Origin: Gelidibacter sp038243395
Lineage (GTDB): Bacteria > Bacteroidota > Bacteroidia > Flavobacteriales > Flavobacteriaceae
Assembly: GCA_038243395.1 (NCBI GenBank)
Contig: JBBSRC010000004.1
Coordinates: 21,714 to 85,713 of the forward strand
Length of the DNA: 64,000 bases
Reading direction: 5' to 3'
A program made the position numbers and the translations under genes. This document shows positions 1 to 7,632 of this stretch, in pieces. The notes under the pieces were generated by a model. That model did no database searches, was not told where the DNA came from, and was given only the letters and a program-made list of their open reading frames with translations. Each line of letters opens with the position of its first letter. Position 1 is the first letter of the stretch.

Positions 1-673
1 GCTTGATTTTGGTCAACTCGTTCATCAAATTGACTTTATTGTGCAATCGTCCTGCCGTATCAATAATAATCACATCGGCATTTTTGCTGACCCCAACTTT
101 TAAGGTATCAAAAGCGACGGAAGCTGGATCACTCCCAAAGTTTTGACGCACCATTGGCACATCAACACGATCTGCCCAAACTTGCAATTGCTCAATAGCT
201 GCTGCTCTAAATGTGTCTGCTGCACCAAGAACAACAGTTAAACCTTGCTTTTTAAACTGTGAAGCGAGTTTCCCAATAGTGGTGGTTTTTCCAACACCAT
301 TGACGCCAACAACCATAATGACATAAGGTTTCTTATCTTTTGGAATCGTAAATTCCGTAGCGTTACCGCTATCTATTTCAGAAAGGAGTCCTGCAATTTC
401 CTCACGTAAAATTTGATTGAGCTCTGAAGTTCCAAGATATTTATCTTTGGCCACGCGCTCTTCAATACGACCTATGATTTTTAGAGTTGTATCAACACCA
501 ACGTCACTCGACACAAGAACTTCCTCGAGATTGTCAAGTACATCATCATCGACTTTTGATTTTCCGGCAACAGCCTTGTTAAGTTTGGTGAAAAAAGAAG
601 ATTTGGATTTCTCCAATCCTTTATCTAAAGTTTCCTTTTTTTCTGAAGAGAATATTTTTTTAAAAAAACTCAT
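1..673 (-). CDS. ftsY: Signal recognition particle receptor FtsY (3' end outside window)
   Basis: FtsY is the membrane-associated SRP receptor GTPase that docks SRP-ribosome complexes for co-translational membrane insertion. Reading leftward from the ATG at 673-671, the protein starts MSFFKKIFSSEKKETLDKG, a short basic N-terminus without the long acidic A domain of E. coli. A helical N domain follows, then the G domain with the P-loop VNGVGKTT, the DTFRAAA motif and IIDTAGR. About 224 codons are present before the window edge, so the last third of the NG domain is missing. It lies downstream of DUF4295-rpmG-rpmB on the same strand but is separated by a terminator-like hairpin and a gene-free leader, so it probably has its own promoter. 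Identification is very safe. Confidence 0.96.
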   Translation of the reverse strand, partial: MSFFKKIFSSEKKETLDKGLEKSKSSFFTKLNKAVAGKSKVDDDVLDNLEEVLVSSDVGVDTTLKIIGRIEERVAKDKYLGTSELNQILREEIAGLLSEIDSGNATEFTIPKDKKPYVIMVVGVNGVGKTTTIGKLASQFKKQGLTVVLGAADTFRAAAIEQLQVWADRVDVPMVRQNFGSDPASVAFDTLKVGVSKNADVIIIDTAGRLHNKVNLMNELTKIK

Positions 674-716
674 TTATGTTGCTGAATTTATTGTTAAGCA
701 GTGTTTAATTCTGAAA

Positions 717-822
717 GACGAGTTTGCGTTAGGGATTGCAGCGGCATCCTTTTTATTTTTTTAGCTGAGCTTGTCTAAGCCAAAAAAATAAAAAGATATA
801 GCGGAAAGCCCGACCTTTTTTT
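717..822 (+). ncRNA. Putative free-standing structured RNA (flavobacterial conserved motif)
   Basis: Seen in sequence: a 14-bp A/T-rich stem pairs 749-762 with 782-795. It is flanked by short conserved-looking blocks, GTTTGCGTTAGGGATTG on the left and GCGGAAAGCCCGACC on the right, the latter followed by seven T residues (816-822) like an intrinsic terminator. The outer blocks can pair as GTT-GGG with CCC-GAC around a bulge. Inference: a short plus-strand RNA antisense to the surrounding operon direction. From memory, similar blocks recur between genes in Flavobacteriaceae and may correspond to the Flavo-1 class of conserved RNA, but that family assignment is not verified. The strand is chosen from the T-run. 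Confidence 0.55.
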
Positions 823-951
823 CTACTACATGTTTCTTTTGGAGACCTTGTAAGTTTAAAAAAGGTAACGCCCAACAACACCTAATAACAAATGTCCTGC
901 CTAAAAGAAAAGAGCTGCAATTTGTCATAATCAGCTCAAATATAGACATAA

Positions 952-981
952 AAAAACTGCTTTCATATGAAAGCAGTTTTT
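952..981 (-). terminator. Intrinsic terminator after DUF4295
   Basis: A near-perfect inverted repeat, AAAAACTGCTTTC / GAAAGCAGTTTTT, with a 4-nt loop lies 20 bp downstream of the DUF4295 stop codon. Read on the minus strand it ends in a T-run. It should end the rpmB-rpmG-DUF4295 transcript before ftsY. The A/T symmetry means it could also work on the other strand. A smaller hairpin (912-937, GAGCTG/CAGCTC) sits just beyond it in the ftsY leader. Confidence 0.7.
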
Positions 982-1001
982 AAAAAATATAGGATATATA
1001 T

Positions 1002-1154
1002 TTATTTTTTCTTTAAGAACTCGTCCACAAACTCAGGAGCAGTAACAGTCTCAACGAACTGGTAAGCGCCTGTTTTTGGAGATTTAACCATTTTAATAGC
1101 TTTGGTTAATCTTTTCGATCCTGTCTGTAACGATGCTACTGATTTCTTTGCCAT
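1002..1154 (-). CDS. DUF4295 family protein (50 aa)
   Basis: A 50-residue basic protein starting MAKKSVASLQ and ending EFLKKK, too short for a usual ORF cut-off. Small proteins of this type (DUF4295) follow rpmB and rpmG in many Bacteroidota and are thought to be ribosome-associated because of that linkage, though no function is established. The segment KMVKSPKTGAYQFVE is the recognisable core. It begins 43 bp after the rpmG stop, and a terminator follows its stop codon. Start and stop are unambiguous. It is probably translated with the ribosomal protein genes. Confidence 0.88.
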   Translation of the reverse strand: MAKKSVASLQTGSKRLTKAIKMVKSPKTGAYQFVETVTAPEFVDEFLKKK

Positions 1155-1197
1155 TGTAAATTTATTTTACAATTCCCATGTCAATGGGAATCTACAT

Positions 1198-1380
1198 TTA
1201 TTTTATCTCTTTGTGAACTGTCATACGCTTAAGGATAGGATTAAATTTCTTAATCTCCATTCTGTCTGGCGTATTCTTTTTGTTTTTCGTGGTAATGTAA
1301 CGAGAAGTTCCTGCTTGACCAGACTCCTTGTGCTCGGTACACTCTAATATGACTTGTATTCTATTACCTTTTTTTGCCAT
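1198..1380 (-). CDS. rpmG: 50S ribosomal protein L33
   Basis: A 60-residue protein, MAKKGNRIQVILECTEHK..., matching L33 of the large ribosomal subunit in length and sequence, including the SRYITTKNKKN segment and the basic C-terminus. Only one cysteine (in LECTEH) is present, so this is not the four-cysteine zinc-binding form of L33. It sits 26 bp downstream of rpmB and 43 bp upstream of the DUF4295 gene, the standard flavobacterial order, and is presumably co-transcribed with both. Confidence 0.97.
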   Translation of the reverse strand: MAKKGNRIQVILECTEHKESGQAGTSRYITTKNKKNTPDRMEIKKFNPILKRMTVHKEIK

Positions 1381-1406
1381 TATCTTAACTTTTTAGCTTG
1401 TGGCTA

Positions 1407-1643
1407 TTATTTTAAAAATCCTTTAGATTTTGCTTCTTTAAGCGCAGCTGCAATTCCAATTTTATTGATGGTTTTCAACGCTGATGTAGAAACTTTTAAA
1501 GTTACCCATTTATCCTCCTCAGGAATATAAAAACGCTTTTTGATCAAATTTGCATCAAATTTACGCTTCGTTTTATTCATAGCGTGAGATACGTTGTTTC
1601 CAACCATCGCCTTTTTTCCAGTAAGTTCACAAACTCTTGACAT
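1407..1643 (-). CDS. rpmB: 50S ribosomal protein L28
   Basis: A 78-residue protein starting MSRVCELTGKKAMVGNNVSHAMNKTKR, the diagnostic L28 N-terminus, followed by the core FYIPEEDKWVTLKVSTSALKT. It is a large-subunit ribosomal protein near the exit-site region. First gene of the rpmB-rpmG-DUF4295 operon. The cinA gene ends 78 bp upstream on the same strand, and the A/T-rich gap between them (1644-1721) is the likely promoter region. Length and start match the family. Confidence 0.97.
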   Translation of the reverse strand: MSRVCELTGKKAMVGNNVSHAMNKTKRKFDANLIKKRFYIPEEDKWVTLKVSTSALKTINKIGIAAALKEAKSKGFLK

Positions 1644-1721
1644 TCTTTCTAACTTTAATTATGTTATTTAAAACAGTTTGCAAATTTAGTAAAACTTTAT
1701 AATACCTACAAACTAATGTTG

Positions 1722-2969
1722 TTACTTTTTCAATATTTCTTTTCCTAGCATTTCAAAGGCTTTGTTTGCCGCTCTATTTATTACCTTGTGGCGGTGGTTG
1801 CCAAAAGTGAATCGCTCTGAAAAAACCTTGTTCTTGGTAGCTATCGCTATAAAGACTGTACCGACCTCAGCGTCAGCATCACCTTTGGATGGTCCTGCGT
1901 TTCCTGTTGTAGAAATGGCATAGTCTGTATCAAATAATTTTAAAGCTGACTGCGCCATAGCCTCTGCTACTTGACCGCTGATTACGGAGAATTCTTTTAT
2001 CAATTGCTCGTCAATTTTCAAAATATCAACTTTTGATTGTGTCGCATAACTGACGACACTTCCTTTAAAATACTGCGATGCACCTGCCACTGCCGTGAAG
2101 GATTCGGCTATTTTACCGCCTGTACAGCTCTCGGCGGTGGCAACAGTTTTCCCCATAGTTATCAACTGTTGACCGATAATGGCTTCAATAGATTCTGCAC
2201 TCTCATAGCCTACGAATATGTCTTCAATTTGCGGCAACAACAATTCGATTTGATGTTTTATTTCAACTTGAATCAATTGCTTATCCATGGATTTACCAGA
2301 GAGACGTAAACGCACGCGTCCTAAACTCGGTAAATAGGCCAATTTTATATAAGATGGCAAATGATCTTCCCATGCTTCAATGCGTTCGGCCAAAGCACTT
2401 TCACCAAGTCCGTAAGTCAATAAGGTTTCATGTTGGATGTAGGGGAACTCAAATTGCTTTGCGAGCTTAGGAATGACTGAATCATCAATTAAGGCTTTCA
2501 TCTCATACGGAACGCCGGGAAGCGAAATGAATATTTTCCCGTTTTTTTCGAGCCACATACCGGGCGCACTTCCATGCATATTCATCAACACTTGCGCTTT
2601 TGAAGGCACGAGCGCTTGATCCAAATTCACTTGTGTGGGTGTTTTAATAACGAAATCTGCCCAGATACGTTTAACATTTTCGGTAACAGCCTCATTTCTG
2701 ACCAAAATATCGTCAAAATATTCAGCAAGCGTTCTTTTGGTAATATCATCTTTGGTTGGCCCTAAACCACCAGTTATAATGATGATATTGGCATTGGCTT
2801 CGGCTTCCCGGAAAGATTTTAAAATATGTTCCTTATCATCCTGAACAGAGGTAATTTGGTAGACAGATACTCCAATTTTATTAAGTTGTTTTGCGATAAA
2901 TGCAGAATTGGTATCAACTATTTGACCAATAAGTATTTCGTCTCCAATAGTTATAATTTCGGCTAACAT
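1722..2969 (-). CDS. cinA: CinA family protein, MoCF-type domain plus nicotinamide-nucleotide amidohydrolase-like domain
   Basis: 415 residues with the two-domain CinA layout. Residues 1-170 are a MoaB/MoeA-like (MoCF) domain with AEIITIGDEILIGQIVDTN and the ITGGLGPTKDD motif. Roughly residues 255-410 are the C-terminal CinA/PncC domain with ATAESCTGGKIAESFT and the STTGNAGPSKGD motif. In characterised homologues the C-terminal domain deamidates nicotinamide mononucleotide for NAD recycling and the N-terminal domain has ADP-ribose pyrophosphatase activity; the competence link of the name is not general. The ATG overlaps the stop of the upstream Hpt gene by one base (TGATG), indicating translational coupling. 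Full length for the family. Confidence 0.93.
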   Translation of the reverse strand: MLAEIITIGDEILIGQIVDTNSAFIAKQLNKIGVSVYQITSVQDDKEHILKSFREAEANANIIIITGGLGPTKDDITKRTLAEYFDDILVRNEAVTENVKRIWADFVIKTPTQVNLDQALVPSKAQVLMNMHGSAPGMWLEKNGKIFISLPGVPYEMKALIDDSVIPKLAKQFEFPYIQHETLLTYGLGESALAERIEAWEDHLPSYIKLAYLPSLGRVRLRLSGKSMDKQLIQVEIKHQIELLLPQIEDIFVGYESAESIEAIIGQQLITMGKTVATAESCTGGKIAESFTAVAGASQYFKGSVVSYATQSKVDILKIDEQLIKEFSVISGQVAEAMAQSALKLFDTDYAISTTGNAGPSKGDADAEVGTVFIAIATKNKVFSERFTFGNHRHKVINRAANKAFEMLGKEILKK

Positions 2970-3310
2970 CAGAGATTAAAATCACTTTTAATTTCTTCAG
3001 CAGCTCTTTTTATAGCCTCCAAAACAATTTTTAATTGGTTAGAAACGTCTTCATTACCTTTCTCATCTTTTCCCCAATCCTGAACGGTAACCAATTCATT
3101 CAAAACTCCAAGTTCGAACAAATCGATAGTAGGTTTCATTTTGTGTGCAGCCTGATATGTGGTGTAATAATCTGCTTCTGCAACAGCTTTTTTAAGTCGT
3201 GCCGCATCTTCAGGAACTTCTTCCAAGAATGCCGCAGCGATAGCCAATACAAAATCCTCATCGCCATCTGCTAATTCGCGAATGCGATACAGTTTATAGT
3301 TTTCTTCCAT
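2969..3310 (-). CDS. Hpt (histidine phosphotransfer) domain protein
   Basis: 113 residues, essentially one helical Hpt domain. The phosphoacceptor motif is AAHKMKPT with His56, preceded by an acidic helix (FLEEVPEDAARLKKAV) as in four-helix Hpt bundles. Such proteins relay phosphate between receiver domains of hybrid histidine kinases and response regulators. No kinase or regulator is present nearby, so its partners must be elsewhere. It sits flush between the FAH-family gene (whose stop is immediately upstream of this ATG) and cinA (one-base overlap), so the three genes form one operon. That fixed linkage to housekeeping enzymes is not explained by the sequence. Confidence 0.85.
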   Translation of the reverse strand: MEENYKLYRIRELADGDEDFVLAIAAAFLEEVPEDAARLKKAVAEADYYTTYQAAHKMKPTIDLFELGVLNELVTVQDWGKDEKGNEDVSNQLKIVLEAIKRAAEEIKSDFNL

Positions 3311-3922
3311 TTATTTGATTGTTAAATTAAACATTTCGTTATTATCAATCAATCCTCTAAGTACATCATTTGCTTCTACTTTAGCAACTCCTGATGGTGT
3401 TCCCGTAAAGATAATGTCTCCAATCTTTAAAGTAAAATATTTTGATACATATTCTATAAGTTCGTCAATTTTCCATAACATGTGACTTGTATTACCTAAT
3501 TGTACAAGGGTTCCGTTTTTTTCAAGAGAGAAATTAATGGCGTCCACCGATTCAAAATTGGATTTTGGTAGCCATTTACCCACTACTGCAGCACCATCAA
3601 AAGCTTTGGCTTTTTCCCAGGGCAAGCCCTTTTCTTTTAGTTTCTGCTGTAAATCACGTGCGGTAAAGTCGATACCCAAACCGATTTCGTCGTAATATTT
3701 ATGTGCAAATTTTTTATCAATATGTTTTCCAACCTTGGAGATTTTGACCAAAATTTCCACCTCGTGATGCACATCATCGGAAAAATCAGGAATAAAAAAA
3801 GGTTGCTTTTTCAATAAGATCGCAGTATCTGGTTTTAAGAAAATTACCGGTTCTGTCGGTTTTTCATTGGCCAACTCCTTGATATGCTCCGTATAATTAC
3901 GGCCTATGCAGATGATTTTCAC
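3311..3922 (-). CDS. Fumarylacetoacetate hydrolase family protein
   Basis: 203 residues of the compact FAH fold, the size of FAHD1/YcgM-like acylpyruvate hydrolases or oxaloacetate decarboxylases. The N-terminus MKIICIGRNYTEHIKEL and the metal-binding acidic residues in VHHEVEILVKI (E-x-E) plus the later aspartate in GLGIDFTARDLQ match the family, and the C-terminal FTGTPSGVAKV loop is present. It should be a cytosolic, Mg2+-dependent C-C hydrolase acting on a small 2-keto acid, but the substrate cannot be read from the sequence. First gene of the FAH-Hpt-cinA operon. The 203-bp gap upstream holds no convincing gene. Confidence 0.9.
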   Translation of the reverse strand: MKIICIGRNYTEHIKELANEKPTEPVIFLKPDTAILLKKQPFFIPDFSDDVHHEVEILVKISKVGKHIDKKFAHKYYDEIGLGIDFTARDLQQKLKEKGLPWEKAKAFDGAAVVGKWLPKSNFESVDAINFSLEKNGTLVQLGNTSHMLWKIDELIEYVSKYFTLKIGDIIFTGTPSGVAKVEANDVLRGLIDNNEMFNLTIK

Positions 3923-4097
3923 AGTTTATAATTTATATATGATTGTCTATTTTGTGATGCCACTTTTAATCGAAAAAGAGAATGTTTATGGAACGTTGTT
4001 ACACAGAGCTGCGCAGAGTATCGCGGAGTCAAACAGAAAAAAAGTAAGCAAACTTGAACTAATAAAGATGACTGCCAATTCCCCACTCCTATCTGCC

Positions 4098-4122
4098 GAC
4101 TGAAGACTGCAGACTGCAGACT
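4098..4122. repeat. Short tandem repeat of a GACTGCA-type heptamer
   Basis: Three to four copies of a seven-base unit (GACTGAA, GACTGCA, GACTGCA, GACT) lie directly downstream of the DnaQ-like gene. Variants of this CAGACTGAAGACT microsatellite are, to my recollection, scattered between flavobacterial genes. It has no coding sense here. It is a candidate for length variation between strains. Confidence 0.6.
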
Positions 4123-4125
4123 AAA

Positions 4126-4902
4126 TTATGCCAATTTATTATTAAAAGCCCTCAACTTAATAGCAGTCAACACCTTTTTGGTATATAATGGAAAATCAGC
4201 ATTGAGTAACCATCCAAAATAGCCAGGTTCTTCATTCAAAACGTCTTCTACTCTTTTGGTTTTGTGTTTTCCGAAAGAGAAACATTCTTCATTATACTTA
4301 TTAAAAACAATAAAGCCGGCAAAATCGGCAAACTTTTTTCGAGAACTGAATTCAGCTAAAAATTTAGTGTCATTTTCCAACTCGTCATATCTCGCAATTT
4401 GAGCTTTCAAAACTTCGTAAGTAGCTTCAGTATCTGCCGCAGCGCTGTGGGCGTCGTCCAAGTTTTTACCGCAGTAAAATTTATAAGCAGCAGCTAAAGT
4501 CCGCTGTTCCATTTTGTGGAAAATAGTCTGGACATCAACGGCTACTCGACCTTTCATGTCAAAATCAACATTAGCACGCAACATTTCTTCAGCTAGTAAT
4601 GGGATGTCAAAGCGATCGGAGTTATACCCTGCCAAATCCGAATCCTTTACCATCGTATATATTTCCTTTGCTAATTCTTTAAAAGTCGGCTTGTCCGCAA
4701 CATCGGCATCAGAAATTCCGTGGATTGCTGTAACCTCCGCAGGAATTGGCATTTCGGGATTTACCAACCATGTTTTTCGCTCTTCCTTGCCATCAGGATG
4801 AATTTTTAATACGGCAATTTCCACAATACGATCGCTAGTAATTTTAATACCTGTGGTTTCAAGGTCAAAAAAGCAGATGGGTTTGGTAAGAATCAGAGTC
4901 AT
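4126..4902 (-). CDS. DnaQ-like 3'-5' exonuclease (DEDDh)
   Basis: 258 residues. The N-terminal two thirds is a DEDDh exonuclease domain: ExoI motif FFDLETTG (Asp13, Glu15), ExoII region LAGYNSDRFDIPLL, and ExoIII HSAAADTEATYEVL with the catalytic His and Asp. The C-terminal part (from about residue 185) includes FSFGKHKTKRVEDVL and GYFGWLLNADFP, a short module often appended to flavobacterial exonucleases of this group. It could be the proofreading epsilon-like subunit or a stand-alone exonuclease; no polymerase gene is adjacent to decide this. The gene is monocistronic, with the acyltransferase operon ending upstream behind a terminator. Confidence 0.88.
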   Translation of the reverse strand: MTLILTKPICFFDLETTGIKITSDRIVEIAVLKIHPDGKEERKTWLVNPEMPIPAEVTAIHGISDADVADKPTFKELAKEIYTMVKDSDLAGYNSDRFDIPLLAEEMLRANVDFDMKGRVAVDVQTIFHKMEQRTLAAAYKFYCGKNLDDAHSAAADTEATYEVLKAQIARYDELENDTKFLAEFSSRKKFADFAGFIVFNKYNEECFSFGKHKTKRVEDVLNEEPGYFGWLLNADFPLYTKKVLTAIKLRAFNNKLA

Positions 4903-4951
4903 TGTTGTTTGTTATTGAGTAGTTTGATGTTTATGCTATGCAAAAATAGAA

Positions 4952-4978
4952 AAACCTAACTATGTTAAGGTTAGGTTT
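4952..4978 (-). terminator. Intrinsic terminator downstream of the E2 gene
   Basis: Inverted repeat AAACCTAAC (4952-4960) / GTTAGGTTT (4970-4978) with a 9-nt loop. On the minus strand the stem is followed by TTTTTCTATTTTTG. It lies between the E2 stop (5054) and the start of the DnaQ-like gene. Confidence 0.7.
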
Positions 4979-5011
4979 ATGATTTGTTTTTATTTTTATG
5001 ATTTAAGATCA

Positions 5012-5037
5012 GACCGTCCCTAAGTTTCGGGACGGTC
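5012..5037. repeat. GC-rich hairpin in the E2/DnaQ intergenic region
   Basis: GACCGTCCC (5012-5020) pairs with GGGACGGTC (5029-5037) around an 8-nt loop. It is far more GC-rich than its surroundings and lies between the E2 stop and the classical terminator. It may assist termination or be a remnant of a dispersed palindromic repeat. No flanking T-run on the minus strand. Confidence 0.55.
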
Positions 5038-5053
5038 AGGTCTTATCCATATT

Positions 5054-6415
5054 TTATATCTCGCGATTCAAATCCCAAGCTTCCAAATAATCTTTGACCG
5101 CCTTCACAAACTGTCCACCCAACGCACCATTGACCACGCGATGGTCATAAGAATGGGATAAGAACATTCTGTAACGGATGCCTATGAAATCGCCTTGAGG
5201 CGTTTCAACAACTGCTGGAACTTTGCGTATTGCTCCAAGTGCCAAAATTCCAACTTGTGGCTGATTGATGATTGGCGTGCCCATGATACTTCCAAAAGTA
5301 CCAACGTTAGTTACCGTATATGTCCCACCTTGGATATCGTCGGGTTTCAATTGGCCCAAACGTGCTCTATTGGCTAAATCATTAACACGCTTAGCCATCC
5401 CTAAAAGATTTAACTGGTCGGCATCCCTTATAACCGGCACAATAAGATTGCCATCGGGAAGTGCCGCAGCCATACCTAAATTGATGTGTTTCTTTTTAAT
5501 AATTTTATCGTCTTGAAGCGAAATATTCATCATTGGAAAATCGCGCAGAGCCTTGGCAACAGCTTCCATGAATATTGGGGTAAACGTTAAACTTTCGCCT
5601 TCACGTTTTGCAAAATCATTTTTTACTTTATTGCGCCAGTTCCAAATATTGGTTACATCTGCTTCAATAAAACTTTGTACGTGCGCCGATTTCTGGACGG
5701 ATTCCACCATATGATGTGCAATTAACTTGCCCATTCTGGTCATCTCGATAATCTCATCGCCGTCATTCCCAATGACTGTAGCAGCCTTTGGTTTCTCCAC
5801 TTTATTTTCTTGAGCTGAATATGCGGCAACAGGTTCTTGTTTAGCGGATGCTGTTGGTGTGTCTTCTTTTCCGGACTCAGCAGTCGGTGCAGACTTCTTA
5901 TTTTCCAGATAGACGAAAATATCATTCTTGGTCACTCTTCCATCTTTTCCTGTACCAGGAATTTGGTCCAATTCAGATTGTGAAAATCCTTCTTGTTTCG
6001 CTATATTTTTAACTAATGGCGAATAAAAACGATCATCCGTAGAAACTACAGGTGCTGCAACCGCAGTTTTTGCCGCTTCCACAGTTTGTGCTACATGTGC
6101 AACTTCAGGTGTTTCAGCAACAGGATCTGATGCTTGTTCTTGTTTCGGCGCAACAGCTGCTTGAGCAGCATTGGCATCAGTTTCAATAACAGCAATCACT
6201 TGACCCACTTTTACAACATCGTCCACCTTAAAAAGGATCTCAGTCAAGATCCCATCTATTTCACTTGGCACTTCACTATCCACCTTATCGGTTGCAATTT
6301 CTAATACTGCTTCATCAGCTTCAATAGTGTCGCCAACGTTTTTCAACCAAGACGTAATAGTCGCTTCTGCTACACTTTCACCCATTTTAGGGAGTTTCAA
6401 TTCAAATTTTGCCAT
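5054..6415 (-). CDS. Dihydrolipoamide acyltransferase (E2) of a 2-oxo acid dehydrogenase complex
   Basis: 453 residues. An N-terminal lipoyl domain (1-80) carries the lipoylated Lys44 in the motif ATDKVDSEVP. After a long Ala/Pro/Glu linker comes a peripheral subunit-binding domain near 130-170 (YSPLVKNIAKQEG ... GKDGRVTKNDI), then the catalytic acyltransferase domain. The active-site motif near the C-terminus reads YDHRVVNG, with His425 present but Asn429 where most relatives have Asp. The protein forms the core of a pyruvate, 2-oxoglutarate or branched-chain dehydrogenase complex. The lipoyl region resembles the branched-chain/BkdB type most, but E1 and E3 genes are not adjacent, so the substrate is unassigned. 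It appears monocistronic. Confidence 0.9.
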   Translation of the reverse strand: MAKFELKLPKMGESVAEATITSWLKNVGDTIEADEAVLEIATDKVDSEVPSEIDGILTEILFKVDDVVKVGQVIAVIETDANAAQAAVAPKQEQASDPVAETPEVAHVAQTVEAAKTAVAAPVVSTDDRFYSPLVKNIAKQEGFSQSELDQIPGTGKDGRVTKNDIFVYLENKKSAPTAESGKEDTPTASAKQEPVAAYSAQENKVEKPKAATVIGNDGDEIIEMTRMGKLIAHHMVESVQKSAHVQSFIEADVTNIWNWRNKVKNDFAKREGESLTFTPIFMEAVAKALRDFPMMNISLQDDKIIKKKHINLGMAAALPDGNLIVPVIRDADQLNLLGMAKRVNDLANRARLGQLKPDDIQGGTYTVTNVGTFGSIMGTPIINQPQVGILALGAIRKVPAVVETPQGDFIGIRYRMFLSHSYDHRVVNGALGGQFVKAVKDYLEAWDLNREI

Positions 6416-6509
6416 ATTATTATTCTAATGCTAAAATTTTTATTTGCTTTTGCAAAATTAGTTAAAATTGCCATACTTAATTACATAATCCTTTATAATT
6501 TGCGAATTC

Positions 6510-7625
6510 TCATTGCATATGTGCATTGGATTTTTCCAACAAAATCACGTCGCCACGGTGTTCAGAGCTGTTACTACCAATTATAAAGCTAGCATTTTTA
6601 GGTAAAATCCTAAAAGTTAACTGTTTGGTAGGATCTGAAGAAGCCATTTTATCGATAATCTCACTATATTTCATATCATTCCCATCTAAAATAACTTGTG
6701 AATAGTCTGCTACTTCAGCAAAATCAGTGATATTTCTTGTTTCGAAAGGCAACCGTATATTCAAATCTAAATCATTGGTCATCAAGAAGTAGTACGTCAC
6801 TTTCTCAGTAGTTAGCTTAGGCATTCTCATGAAATATCGTGAAAACCATACTCCAAACCATACCATAATGTCGAAAACAGGGTTGGACTTGAAATGCTTA
6901 CTGTAAAAAATCTGCATGGCTCCATAAAAACGCTTGGCATAAATTTTGTCTTTTAAGGTACTTTCTCCTTTATAATGTAGGATTGTCGTTTTGCCATAAT
7001 AATGATTCTCATAACCCGCTTTCAAGACTTTATAAGAAAGATCAACGTCTTCCCCATACATAAAGTAATCTTCATCAAAACCTTTGACTTTTTTATAAAC
7101 TTCATTTTTAAGAATCATAAACGCACCGACTAAGACATCCACTTTACCAATGTCAGATGGTAATAAGTGGTTAACATAATAGGTATTTGAAAAGCCCAAG
7201 ATCTTTTTTATGGATACCATTGGAGTCGGAATATTTCTTTTACATTCAGGTAAAAACTGACCGCGTCCGTCAATTAATTGACACCCCAAAATACCCATTT
7301 TAGGAATTTTTTCCGCGTAATTCAGAATCTTCTTAAACGTATCTTCGGCAACAACCGTATCAGGATTAAGAATACAAAGATATTCGCTCTTAGATTGTGC
7401 GGCACCAATATTATTACCTTTCGAGAATCCAAAGTTTTCTTTGTTTTCAATTAAAATGACCTTTGGGAAAAGCCGTTTTACCATCTCGCAACTATCATCT
7501 GAAGAAAAATTATCCACAACGATGATTTCCGCATCCACATCTACTAAAGCCGCTTGCACACTATTAAGGCACAACTCCAAAAAGTAGCGCACATTAAAGT
7601 TGAGTATGATGACGGATAGCTTCAA
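6510..7625 (-). CDS. Glycosyltransferase family 2 (rhamnosyltransferase-like)
   Basis: 371 residues. The GT-A fold is clear: N-terminal KLSVIILNFNVRYFLELCL, the nucleotide-binding VVDNFSSDDS, the CILNPDTVV stretch standing in for the DxD motif, and the acceptor-side signature FDEDYFMYGEDVDLSYKV followed by HYKGEST. It should transfer a sugar from a nucleotide donor in cell-surface polysaccharide or glycolipid synthesis at the cytoplasmic membrane. The C-terminal 120 residues are not typical of the minimal domain and may contact the membrane or acceptor. The gene ends 94 bp before the E2 gene and starts 7 bp after recR, so it is probably co-transcribed with recR. Donor and acceptor are unknown. 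Confidence 0.88.
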   Translation of the reverse strand: MKLSVIILNFNVRYFLELCLNSVQAALVDVDAEIIVVDNFSSDDSCEMVKRLFPKVILIENKENFGFSKGNNIGAAQSKSEYLCILNPDTVVAEDTFKKILNYAEKIPKMGILGCQLIDGRGQFLPECKRNIPTPMVSIKKILGFSNTYYVNHLLPSDIGKVDVLVGAFMILKNEVYKKVKGFDEDYFMYGEDVDLSYKVLKAGYENHYYGKTTILHYKGESTLKDKIYAKRFYGAMQIFYSKHFKSNPVFDIMVWFGVWFSRYFMRMPKLTTEKVTYYFLMTNDLDLNIRLPFETRNITDFAEVADYSQVILDGNDMKYSEIIDKMASSDPTKQLTFRILPKNASFIIGSNSSEHRGDVILLEKSNAHMQ

Positions 7626-7632
7626 GAATATA

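Noticed and set aside
417..764. Plus-strand 115-aa frame over the 5' part of ftsY
   Set aside because: It lies opposite the clear FtsY coding frame and has a Ser/Thr-rich shadow composition.
761..949. Minus-strand 62-aa frame in the ftsY leader
   Set aside because: It overlaps the structured RNA and a hairpin, and has no family-like sequence.
3906..4103. Plus-strand 65-aa frame between FAH and DnaQ-like genes
   Set aside because: It overlaps the FAH start and a tandem repeat, and has no recognisable protein character.
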